Below, piece by piece: positions 1 through 5,276 of a stretch of 5,276 bases of DNA; the stretch's first letter is position 1, and every line of letters starts with the position of its first letter. The DNA is from Microcaldota archaeon (lineage in GTDB: Archaea; Micrarchaeota; Micrarchaeia; Micrarchaeales; Micrarchaeaceae). The stretch covers positions 1-5,276 of the forward strand of contig JAJZJI010000084.1 in the NCBI GenBank assembly GCA_021828345.1. The letters are read 5' to 3'. Made by a program: the position numbers and the translations under genes. The notes under the pieces are model-generated. The model searched no databases and was not told where the DNA came from. It saw only the letters and a program-made list of their open reading frames with translations.

Positions 1-84
1 GGCGTCTTATTGATAGGAGTTATGGGATTTGTTCTTGGTGTAATAATATCACTCATAACAACAGGTACAGTCTCCTTTATCTGA
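1..84 (+). CDS. C-terminal end of a membrane protein, possibly SecE (partial)
   Basis: Reading frame 1 is open from the left edge to a TGA at 82-84 and gives 27 residues that are almost entirely hydrophobic, so this is the last transmembrane helix of a membrane protein whose start lies outside the window. The visible pattern G-V-L-L-I-G-V-M-G-F-V-L followed by I-S-L-I resembles the single helix of archaeal SecE (Sec61 gamma), where glycines recur in a G-x-x-L-x-G-x-x-G-(Y/F) arrangement close to the C-terminus. SecE is an essential subunit of the SecYEG protein-conducting channel. The fragment is too short to be sure, and archaeal secE is usually followed by spt5, which is not what follows here. 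Any short hydrophobic protein remains possible. The next gene starts 13 bases downstream on the same strand without a visible promoter, so the two probably share a transcript. Confidence 0.5.
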   Translation, partial: GVLLIGVMGFVLGVIISLITTGTVSFI

Positions 85-97
85 ATTTTGTGTCTAA

Positions 98-898
98 ATG
101 AAAATAAAGCTCAGTTATCTAAAAAATGCGCAGCAGAACGGTAATGATTATTATAATAAGGCAAAGAAGCTCTTAAATAAAAGAAACGGTGCTGAAAAGG
201 CAGTTTATGATTTAGAAAAGCAGCTAAAGGGCATAGAGGCGCAAAATGAGCAAAAAAAGCGCATAATAATCAAGAAGTCGGATAAACAATGGTATGAGAA
301 ATTCCATTGGTTTTATACCAGCAATAATATGCTCTGCATCGGAGGCAGAAGCGCGCAGCAAAACGATCTGATAAATGCCAAATATTTTCTTGAGAATGAT
401 ATCTTTTTCCATGCTGATATATTTGGCGCATCGCTTGTTCTTTTAAAAGATGGTATTAGTGTAAAAAAGGATATATGGGAGGAGGCTGCACACTTTGCTG
501 CCATATATTCAAGCGCGTGGAAAGAGGATTTAAGTACAGTAGATGTTTATGCATTAGAGCGCAGCCAAATAAGCAAATCAACTGCAACAGGTTCTGTTGG
601 CACAGGGGGATTTGTAATGAAAGGTGAAAGAGAATGGTTTAAAAACACGCCGCTATCTCTAGTTATGTTCAATGATAATAATACACTTAATACTATTCCA
701 AAAATTACATTTGATAGGCTGATTGAAACAAAAAAAATAAATACATACGTTGAACTAAGCCTTGGAACAAGAAAAAAGTCTGATGCCGCAAAGATCATCT
801 CAAAACACCTAAATTTTGATGATTTGGACACAATAGTGCAGCAATTGCCAGCGGGCCTTTTTAGGGTTCAATTATCTAAATCCGGAAAAAAAGAATGA
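98..898 (+). CDS. Stand-alone C-terminal half of RqcH/NEMF: coiled coil plus NFACT-R (DUF814) domain
   Basis: The 266-residue product matches the C-terminal half of archaeal RqcH (Rqc2/NEMF), a ribosome quality-control factor that binds 60S/50S-type subunits carrying stalled peptidyl-tRNA. Residues about 8-60 are the charged helical segment that ends the coiled-coil arm (N-A-x-x-Y-Y-x-K-A-K-K, then G-A-E-K-A). Residues about 65-178 are NFACT-R: W-Y-E-K-F-x-W-F-Y-T-S (65-75), I-G-G-R-x-A-Q-Q-N (81-89), D-I-F-F-H-A-D-I (101-108), Y-S-S-A-W-K (137-142), D-V-Y (149-151), the G-T-G-G-F-V-M-K-G stretch (168-176). Residues 180-266 fit the usual archaeal tail, including the L-P-A-G motif near 250. 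Full-length archaeal RqcH is roughly 600-700 residues; the NFACT-N and HhH domains, which bind tRNA, are missing. The start is firm: the codon just before the ATG (95-97) is an in-frame TAA. No Shine-Dalgarno is evident. The family's usual H-G-A-P after H-A-D-I reads F-G-A-S here. Confidence 0.88.
   Translation: MKIKLSYLKNAQQNGNDYYNKAKKLLNKRNGAEKAVYDLEKQLKGIEAQNEQKKRIIIKKSDKQWYEKFHWFYTSNNMLCIGGRSAQQNDLINAKYFLENDIFFHADIFGASLVLLKDGISVKKDIWEEAAHFAAIYSSAWKEDLSTVDVYALERSQISKSTATGSVGTGGFVMKGEREWFKNTPLSLVMFNDNNTLNTIPKITFDRLIETKKINTYVELSLGTRKKSDAAKIISKHLNFDDLDTIVQQLPAGLFRVQLSKSGKKE
886..892 (-). terminator. T7 tract ending the surface-protein operon
   Basis: On the - strand seven consecutive T lie six bases after the TAA of the membrane-anchored protein. 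Oligo-T is the usual archaeal intrinsic termination signal. The same bases are the Gly-Lys-Lys codons at the end of the convergent RqcH-like gene, since there is no spacer between the genes. Confidence 0.45.
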
Positions 899-1459
899 TT
901 ATTTCTTAGCGCGCAATTTACTTGCACTCTTTCTTATTTTTGTGCGTTTTTTATAGAAATAATAAAATGCAACTATTAAAATTGCTGCTATTATTACGAT
1001 TAAAATCACAAACAGTATATTGGATTTTGGCTGAGCGGCCGTTATTGTAAATATCTTAAGCGTACCTGCCCTAATTATTGCCCCACTGCCAGTTATTTGT
1101 GCTACAGAATTTGATACTACAGATATCTGGCCGTTCCAAAACGTCCCGGGTTTATCATTACCTGGCACGTATGTTGTAACGTTTAAAACAACTTCTGAAT
1201 GTGGATTTATGGTTCCATTCATCGGATTTATTGTTACAATTGGAGCTGTTACATTTTTTATTTTTGTTGTTAGTACATAAGTAACATTAAATGCAATTGG
1301 TGCATTGCCCCCATCAACAATTGTAACAGGTAGTGACTGGTAGGAACCTACACTTACGTTAAAATTAACTGGTCCTGCAACCTCCCCAATCTGAGCATAA
1401 GAAAAAACAGATATTGCAGCAACTAAAAAAATATATGCCGCAATATTTTTAACAACCAT
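899..1459 (-). CDS. Membrane-anchored Ig-like surface protein with basic cytoplasmic tail
   Basis: I do not recognise a named family. From the ATG at 1459 the product has 186 residues: a signal peptide (about 1-22, ending S-Y-A before Gln23), an extracellular beta-rich domain (about 23-142), one strong transmembrane helix (about 148-168), and a basic tail (170-186, ten Lys/Arg in 17 residues) that places the C-terminus in the cytoplasm. The ectodomain has alternating V/I/T strands, a P-V-T-I-V-D-G-G-N-A-P start of a COG1470-like Ig fold, a P-G-T-F-W-N-G-Q-I segment, five N-glycosylation sequons (N34, N58, N69, N81, N93) and no cysteine. An in-frame GTG at 1468 would add three residues and directly abut the upstream stop codon. 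I prefer the ATG; neither has a clear ribosome binding site. Zero to nine bases separate it from the upstream secreted-protein gene, so the two form an operon. Domain order (signal, beta-sandwich, helix, basic tail) resembles bacterial DUF916 WxL-interacting proteins; it may anchor its neighbours. The stop TAA (899-901) touches the stop of the convergent gene. Confidence 0.85.
   Translation of the reverse strand: MVVKNIAAYIFLVAAISVFSYAQIGEVAGPVNFNVSVGSYQSLPVTIVDGGNAPIAFNVTYVLTTKIKNVTAPIVTINPMNGTINPHSEVVLNVTTYVPGNDKPGTFWNGQISVVSNSVAQITGSGAIIRAGTLKIFTITAAQPKSNILFVILIVIIAAILIVAFYYFYKKRTKIRKSASKLRAKK
937..952 (+). terminator. T-rich tract ending the RqcH-like transcript
   Basis: On the + strand T5 (937-941) and T6 (947-952) follow the RqcH-like TGA by about 40 and 50 bases. 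They are the complement of Lys codons in the basic tail of the convergent membrane-anchored protein. They would serve as the first strong oligo-T signal for the rightward transcript. Confidence 0.4.
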
Positions 1460-1468
1460 CAAAAACAC

Positions 1469-1981
1469 TTAACAGCTGTTTTCGAACGTTATTGTTTGTG
1501 TATATGTACCAGCAGGTGTTGCACTAGGTATAGCAAGACCAAAATATATATCATTTGATGTAGTTGGTGTTGATATGCTTGGAGATGGTATTAATATAGC
1601 AGTATTCGATGCTGTCGAAGATAACCCAGTACCTGTATATGTAGATTGAGATGAACTATCCCAGGTAGTATTGCTTATGCCAAAGCTATTTGACCCTGAT
1701 GACCATGATGAACCGCTTATATAAAGGTATGATCCGACATTTCCACCAACATCCTGGTCAGTTACAAGAACATTTGTAGGGACATTCGTATTTGGTGACA
1801 TTGTACCAAATGAAATTGAATTAGGCGTTGCAGATGTATAACATACAGCTGATATTGAAACGCTTGCCGCTACATTACTAGACGCCGCAAACGCCATACT
1901 AGAGCCAAATAGTATCGCCGAAAAAAGTGACGTTACCGCTGCTAAATATACCATATACTTAGTTTTTATATTATATTTCAT
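1469..1981 (-). CDS. Small secreted protein: signal peptide plus one ENSC-terminated beta domain
   Basis: The 170-residue product starts with a signal peptide (Lys-rich n-region, hydrophobic core about 10-28, A-F-A cleavage site near residue 32). The rest is Ser/Thr/Asn-rich and beta-like. Residues 43-170 match the C-terminus of the large neighbouring protein: N-S-I-S-F-G-T-M-S-P (54-63), a T-D segment (74-75), L-Y-I-S-G-S-S-W (86-93), S-F-G-I-S-N-T (99-105), L-S-S-T-A-S-N-T (120-127), I-Y-F-G-L-A-I-P (145-152), G-T-Y-T-Q-T-I-T-F-E-N-S-C (158-170). It has only two cysteines, Cys47 and the last residue Cys170, which flank the shared domain and probably form a disulfide that closes it. There is no C-terminal membrane anchor, so after signal cleavage it would be free or held by another protein. 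The ATG at 1981 follows a GAGTGA ribosome-binding-like sequence by four bases and lies downstream of a TATA box. The stop abuts the start region of the membrane-anchored protein, with which it is surely co-transcribed. No named family is recognised. Confidence 0.88.
   Translation of the reverse strand: MKYNIKTKYMVYLAAVTSLFSAILFGSSMAFAASSNVAASVSISAVCYTSATPNSISFGTMSPNTNVPTNVLVTDQDVGGNVGSYLYISGSSWSSGSNSFGISNTTWDSSSQSTYTGTGLSSTASNTAILIPSPSISTPTTSNDIYFGLAIPSATPAGTYTQTITFENSC
1472..1855 (-). repeat. Shared ENSC-terminated domain, copy in the small protein
   Basis: Residues 43-170 of the small secreted protein are the second copy of the C-terminal domain of the large protein. Relative to the large copy it carries a few extra Ser/Pro/Thr residues (about 134-142) in one loop. 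Since only about ten residues lie between the predicted signal-cleavage site and this domain, the small protein is in effect the free-standing form of the module. Confidence 0.8.
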
Positions 1982-1985
1982 GTTT

Positions 1986-1991
1986 TCACTC
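1986..1991 (-). promoter_or_regulatory. Likely ribosome binding site (GAGTGA)
   Basis: GAGTGA lies four bases before the ATG at 1981 on the - strand. It matches the GGTGA part of the archaeal Shine-Dalgarno with one mismatch and supports this start codon. The other genes in the window show no comparable site. Confidence 0.45.
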
Positions 1992-2018
1992 TTTTAAATT
2001 TATTGCATAATCTTATTC

Positions 2019-2029
2019 ATGCACTGCAT
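2019..2029. promoter_or_regulatory. Small dyad at the predicted transcription start
   Basis: ATGCA-C-TGCAT is a perfect 5+5 inverted repeat with a one-base centre. It is too tight to fold as RNA but fits a small operator. It lies just where transcription from the TATA box at 2045-2052 should begin. A chance occurrence is quite possible. Confidence 0.2.
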
Positions 2030-2044
2030 TAAATTCAACATTAG

Positions 2045-2052
2045 TATTTAAA
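2045..2052 (-). promoter_or_regulatory. Archaeal TATA box for the small secreted protein / anchor operon
   Basis: On the - strand this reads TTTAAATA inside TTTTTAAATA, a good match to the archaeal TATA consensus, in the only substantial intergenic gap of the window. Transcription would start some 25 bases further on, near 2019-2026, giving a leader of about 40 bases before the ATG at 1981. The upstream BRE region (GACAAGG) is purine-rich but not a strong match. This separates the two-gene operon from the large gene, though read-through is possible. Confidence 0.6.
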
Positions 2053-2079
2053 AACCTTGTCTTCTTTAGTTTTTCTAAA
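2050..2079 (-). terminator. Possible terminator of the large surface-protein gene
   Basis: Ten bases after the TAA of the large gene the - strand has a short AT-only stem (TTTAG / CTAAA, arms 2079-2075 and 2069-2065, five-base loop AAAAA), followed by a T5 run at 2054-2050. Archaeal termination depends mainly on the T-run, so the stem may be incidental. The T-run also forms the start of the TATA box of the next operon. Confidence 0.3.
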
Positions 2080-2088
2080 TTTGGATAT

Positions 2089-5000
2089 TTAACAACTATT
2101 TTCTATTGTTATTGTCTGAACATAGTTACCAGATTTTACCCCAGATGGTATATTCAAACCAAAGTAAATTGTATTGCTGCCACCAGGGGTTACAATAACT
2201 AATGTATTTGTTGCTGTATTACTTAGTTTATTTGATAATAAAAATGGTGTACCAAATGATGTTGAATAGGACGTATTGCTAATGCCAAATGATTCAGTAT
2301 TATTTATCCAATTACCTCCAAATACATACAGGTCAGCAGCAGCATTACCAGTATTAATATCAGTTATGGCATTTGTTGTTTGCGTACTTGAAGAAGGGTT
2401 CATAGAACCAAAATTTATTACGTTAGGACTTAATGATATAGTACAAGTCAATTGTGACGAAACTTTTGTAACATTACCATCTATATAATATGGCATGACT
2501 CCGTTAGGAGGGTATGATCTTATTATTAAGCCATTCATGTATTGTGTTGTAGAACTACCAGCAGCGTCACCTACAAAACCCAAATAGTTTCCATTATCCG
2601 CAACGGTATAACTATTTGAAGCATTCCTATTTATTTCACTATTGTAATCACCAGGATTCGTTGTTAAAAACATCTGTGCATTGCCATTTAATATTTTAAT
2701 ACCAATAAGTAACCATTCATTTGACCATGTCCCAGTATCTGGAGGCGCAGTCCATAATGTCCATGCGCTGGCAGATGCAATTCCATACCATCCACCACCA
2801 TTTCCCACCCTTGCTATTTGCCCATTTCCATTTTGTGCAGCCATAAAAAATAAATCATCAAGATTCTGAGTATATGTATAATATTCAATTATTGAATTTT
2901 CAGTCTGATTATTTGCTATAGTGTATAAATAATCACCATTAGCTCCGTTTGCGTAATATGCATCAGTTCCAAATGGTGAACCGCTTGGCGCAGAGCTAGT
3001 CTGGCCAGAAGTTCCTACCACCGTCCAATTACTTAATGAACCTCCACTAAAGTAGTTATTGAAAACACTACTGCCATCGTCATATTGTGCATATGTAGAT
3101 GTAGCCGTTGGGAATTCGCCTATGCCATTGACACCACTTTTCGAAAGTAAATTAATTACATTGCTAGAAAAACCGATATACAATGGATAAATGGAATTTG
3201 ATACTATGCCATTTGATATTTTTGACCATATAGTAAGATTGCCAGTTGCATTCTGTTCTATCCACGATGGTACTACATTTCCAGCTGCATTAAATATCTC
3301 AAAATTTGCAAAATTGCTGTTATACGTTAAGTAGTTTTTATATTCACTTTCATTTATTTTTATAAGTTCTTGAAATGGACCATTAGCCGCAAGCGTCTGA
3401 TTATTTACTATACAAATTGGAGCATAAAAAAATATATTTGATGGTGCAACGGAAGGACCAGTAGTGACGCAAACATTCCTCGTTACACGATTAGATAAAT
3501 AATTTCCGTTTCCAGAAGTGTATATACTTAAATTATAGATGCCTGTGCCATTTGGATAAAAATCGTAAGTATTATTTGAGTAGGTGTTTGAAACGACAGC
3601 ACCGTTTACAGAAAACATAGATTGTAATTGGTTTCCTATTGTTAAAGATGAATATTTTATTGGTATATAACTACCATTATATATTATAACATTTTGAGTC
3701 TGTATACTAAGATAAGGGGTTGCTTTAACCACGCTTAATAATTCACTTGCATTTAAATTAGATGTGATATCATTTACAGACATCTTATATTTTCCAACAG
3801 GAAAACAACTATTTATATATGGTGCACTACCGCATACGTTGTATACAATTGGATTTGAAGAGGGACCTGCAATTAGCGTTATATTCCTAAAAAGTTCTAT
3901 ACTATCTCCCGAATTTGAGCCAGTTGCATTAATAATATCATTAGTACCATATGTAAGAGGATTTTTGTTAATTAAAAGTATGGGACTGTTAGAACTCTCG
4001 ATTGCTCCAAATAATGCGGTAGGCATAACACCATTCGGGGGGTATTTACGTATAACCATACCATTCCAATATGTTACGTAAGTTGACCCTAAACCATCAC
4101 CTATAAGACCTAAATAATTGCCGTTATCTACGATAGAAAATCCAGATGTTGCAAGCGTTCCAAGCGTTGAAATACTATCGTATTCATTTCCTATATATGC
4201 ATTAGCGGTACCTCCAGAAATCAAAATGTCGTATTTATACCATATATTTTTAGAGCTATCCAACCCAGAAGATGGGGCGAACCATGAGGTCCATGATGTA
4301 GCTTTTGCTAACCCAGAATAATCTGCACCGCCACGCCCATCAAGTCTTGCAATTTGCCCACTACCACCAGAATTTGTTAAAAAGAATAGATCTCCAAGAC
4401 CTGTTGTATAGATGTCAAAACTTATTATAGAATTTTCAGATAGAGCAGAAACTGGTATATACATATAATCACCATTTGCTGAATTTACATAAAGGGCATT
4501 CGTGGTGAGATAATGACTACCAGATGGAGCAGTACTCTTTTGGCCGGCACTACCATGTATACTCCAGCCGGATGTTGATGTTGGATTTACGTCATAGAAT
4601 GAAAATACACTACTACCATCATCATAGCTCCCAAAACTTTGGCTTATTTGAGGGGCTTCTCCAACATCCAATGAATTCATCAAATTTACATTTAATGAAC
4701 TAAAACCCATATAAATAGTTATACCGCTTGATGCTGTAATACCTCTTGTTAAATTAAGCCAATAAATAGTATTTGTAGATTTATATAGATTGCTTGCGTT
4801 TATGGGATTGTTCATTAAGGTATTATTACTACCTTCCATCCACGATGGAACTATCGTACCGTTTAAATAGAAAAATTCTATATTATTTAAATTTCCAGCT
4901 TCATAAGAGCTATAATTCAAACTATTCACAGATAGCATCTCCTGGAATGGTGCAGGCGTAGGAGATAATTGGTAATTGTTTATAGTTATCGGCACGTAAT

Positions 5001-5276
5001 ATTTTATATTTACAGGGTATACAATTAATGTTGGATCAACAGAACTAAAATTATTATTCCCGAGTACATCAAAGCGTATTGAAACATTTTCATTAACCGG
5101 CACATTATACTTGAATTGTTTATTTATACCGCTTGAATTATATGAATTTGTTATGTTTGTTCCATTGCCAAAAGAGATTATATAAGTATATTTCAAATAA
5201 TTTTGGCTATTCAAGAAACTTTTTAGATTAAATGATACGTTATAATTTTTTTGACCTGGTAATATTGGTGTATAAA
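2089..5276 (-). CDS. Large modular surface protein with two DUF2341-type modules and ENSC-terminated domain (5' partial)
   Basis: The frame is open from the TAA at 2089-2091 to the right edge, giving over 1,061 residues; no ATG, GTG or signal peptide lies in its upstream part, so the N-terminus is outside the window. A TTG at 5214 is used here only as residue 1 for numbering and is not a likely start. Order: an Ig-like stretch (to about 68), a DUF2341-type module (about 70-405), two Ig-like domains (about 411-500 and 500-583), a second DUF2341-type module (about 593-916), and a C-terminal domain (921-1041) shared with the small downstream protein. Both modules carry P-F-Q-E, V-P-S-W-(M/I)-E, Y-D-D-G-S-S-V-F, (S/T)-A-P-S-G-S, G-Q-I-A-R, D-N-G-N-Y-L-G and Y-P-P-N-G-V-M-P. 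The protein has more than twenty N-glycosylation sequons and six cysteines in apparent pairs (461/470, 582/601, 924/1041). No C-terminal membrane helix is present. Such proteins are typical secreted, possibly glycan-binding or adhesive surface proteins of DPANN archaea; the ligand is unknown. Confidence 0.85.
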   Translation of the reverse strand, partial: YTPILPGQKNYNVSFNLKSFLNSQNYLKYTYIISFGNGTNITNSYNSSGINKQFKYNVPVNENVSIRFDVLGNNNFSSVDPTLIVYPVNIKYYVPITINNYQLSPTPAPFQEMLSVNSLNYSSYEAGNLNNIEFFYLNGTIVPSWMEGSNNTLMNNPINASNLYKSTNTIYWLNLTRGITASSGITIYMGFSSLNVNLMNSLDVGEAPQISQSFGSYDDGSSVFSFYDVNPTSTSGWSIHGSAGQKSTAPSGSHYLTTNALYVNSANGDYMYIPVSALSENSIISFDIYTTGLGDLFFLTNSGGSGQIARLDGRGGADYSGLAKATSWTSWFAPSSGLDSSKNIWYKYDILISGGTANAYIGNEYDSISTLGTLATSGFSIVDNGNYLGLIGDGLGSTYVTYWNGMVIRKYPPNGVMPTALFGAIESSNSPILLINKNPLTYGTNDIINATGSNSGDSIELFRNITLIAGPSSNPIVYNVCGSAPYINSCFPVGKYKMSVNDITSNLNASELLSVVKATPYLSIQTQNVIIYNGSYIPIKYSSLTIGNQLQSMFSVNGAVVSNTYSNNTYDFYPNGTGIYNLSIYTSGNGNYLSNRVTRNVCVTTGPSVAPSNIFFYAPICIVNNQTLAANGPFQELIKINESEYKNYLTYNSNFANFEIFNAAGNVVPSWIEQNATGNLTIWSKISNGIVSNSIYPLYIGFSSNVINLLSKSGVNGIGEFPTATSTYAQYDDGSSVFNNYFSGGSLSNWTVVGTSGQTSSAPSGSPFGTDAYYANGANGDYLYTIANNQTENSIIEYYTYTQNLDDLFFMAAQNGNGQIARVGNGGGWYGIASASAWTLWTAPPDTGTWSNEWLLIGIKILNGNAQMFLTTNPGDYNSEINRNASNSYTVADNGNYLGFVGDAAGSSTTQYMNGLIIRSYPPNGVMPYYIDGNVTKVSSQLTCTISLSPNVINFGSMNPSSSTQTTNAITDINTGNAAADLYVFGGNWINNTESFGISNTSYSTSFGTPFLLSNKLSNTATNTLVIVTPGGSNTIYFGLNIPSGVKSGNYVQTITIENSC
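2092..2454 (-). repeat. Shared ENSC-terminated domain, copy in the large protein
   Basis: The last 121 residues of the large protein (C924 to C1041 as core) align with almost the entire mature small secreted protein. Conserved steps are N-x-I-x-F-G-(S/T)-M-x-P, a T-D doublet, L-Y-(V/I)-x-G-x-x-W, S-F-G-I-S-N-T, L-S-x-T-A-(T/S)-N-T, I-Y-F-G-L-x-I-P, G-x-Y-x-Q-T-I-T-(I/F)-E-N-S-C-stop. The matching cysteine spacing (117 against 123 residues) supports one disulfide per domain. Its position at the extreme C-terminus in both proteins suggests a sorting or docking module. Confidence 0.8.
2467..3438 (-). repeat. DUF2341-type module, copy 2 (within the large surface protein)
   Basis: This is the second copy of the module, about 324 residues, from N-I-F-F-Y-A-P-I to the segment just after Y-P-P-N-G-V-M-P. 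Motifs occur in the same order as in copy 1: G-P-F-Q-E-L, V-V-P-S-W-I-E, Y-D-D-G-S-S-V-F, S-A-P-S-G-S, G-A-N-G-D-Y, E-N-S-I-I, D-D-L-F-F, G-Q-I-A-R, D-N-G-N-Y-L-G. The DNA of the two copies has diverged strongly, so the duplication is old and not a recent tandem event. The best-kept half is the one after Y-D-D-G; the DUF2341 half is more diverged. Confidence 0.8.
4000..5007 (-). repeat. DUF2341-type module, copy 1 (within the large surface protein)
   Basis: This segment encodes about 336 residues. It begins at the strand pattern Y-Y-V-P-I-T-I-N-N, runs through A-P-F-Q-E-M and I-V-P-S-W-M-E-G (DUF2341 core), then Y-D-D-G-S-S-V-F and a second half with a concanavalin-like, jelly-roll look (S-A-N-G-D-Y, N-S-I-I-S-F, G-Q-I-A-R, D-N-G-N-Y-L-G), and closes with Y-P-P-N-G-V-M-P. 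It aligns along its whole length with copy 2. It has no cysteines, unlike the flanking Ig-like domains. Confidence 0.8.

Noticed and set aside
224..831. Open frames on the - strand (62-94 codons) inside the RqcH-like gene
   Set aside because: The + strand frame holds the conserved NFACT-R motifs; the opposite frames show only composition-driven hydrophobic stretches and no start signals.
1466..1468. GTG as the start of the membrane-anchored protein
   Set aside because: It is possible, but the ATG three codons later gives an equally good signal peptide and is the more usual codon. I kept the ATG and note the GTG as an alternative.
1469..1474. C-terminal cysteine read as a lipid-attachment (lipobox) site
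   Set aside because: Lipoboxes lie at signal-peptide cleavage sites near the N-terminus; this Cys is the last residue, and a disulfide is the simpler reading.
1472..2454. Shared domain called as a genuine WxL domain
   Set aside because: No W-x-L triplet is present in either copy; only the motif order and gene context are similar, so I name it only as an analogy.
2276..4321. Several open frames on the + strand (62-105 codons) inside the large surface-protein gene
   Set aside because: They lie antisense to a well-supported protein with repeated domains, have no family resemblance, and are the usual by-product of Ser/Thr/Asn-rich coding on the other strand.
5212..5214. TTG as the start codon of the large surface protein
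   Set aside because: The frame stays open for 20 more codons to the edge, the upstream residues continue the same beta-rich composition, and no signal peptide follows the TTG. A secreted protein needs one, so the true start is outside the window.

Overview
This is an AT-rich window that reads as archaeal. The first complete gene carries an NFACT-R (DUF814) domain of the archaeal RqcH/NEMF type. The only clear promoter has an archaeal TATA box (TTTAAATA) about 64 bases before its start codon. The exported proteins are rich in N-glycosylation sequons and resemble surface proteins common in small-genome DPANN archaea of the ARMAN/Micrarchaeota/Parvarchaeota kind. The lineage is an inference from style, not from a marker gene.

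Layout. Bases 1-84 hold the last 27 codons of a membrane protein on the + strand, with a SecE-like pattern. After 13 bases comes a 266-residue gene (98-898, +). It is the C-terminal half of RqcH (coiled-coil strand plus NFACT-R) standing alone, without the NFACT-N/HhH half. Its stop codon directly abuts the stop codon of a convergent gene on the - strand. The rest of the window (899-5276) is a - strand cell-surface locus. In transcription order it contains: (i) a very large secreted protein of more than 1,061 residues that runs off the right edge, with two DUF2341-type modules, Ig-like spacers and a C-terminal domain ending in ENSC; (ii) a 107-base promoter/terminator gap; (iii) a 170-residue secreted protein that is essentially a signal peptide plus the same ENSC-terminated domain; (iv) a 186-residue membrane-anchored protein with a signal peptide, one beta-rich Ig-like ectodomain, one transmembrane helix and a strongly basic tail.

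How they may work together. Genes iii and iv are almost certainly co-transcribed, since the stop of one abuts the start region of the other. Genes ii/iii share a C-terminal domain, and neither the small protein nor the visible part of the large one has a C-terminal membrane anchor; gene iv has one. A large and a small protein with the same C-terminal module, next to one membrane-anchored beta-sandwich protein, is the same gene logic as the WxL / DUF916 (WxL-interacting protein) surface clusters of Gram-positive bacteria. I propose that this locus encodes an analogous archaeal surface-display complex. That is the main finding; it is a hypothesis from architecture and motif order, not from a database match.

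No tRNA, rRNA, CRISPR array, insertion sequence or intergenic gap over 300 bases is present.
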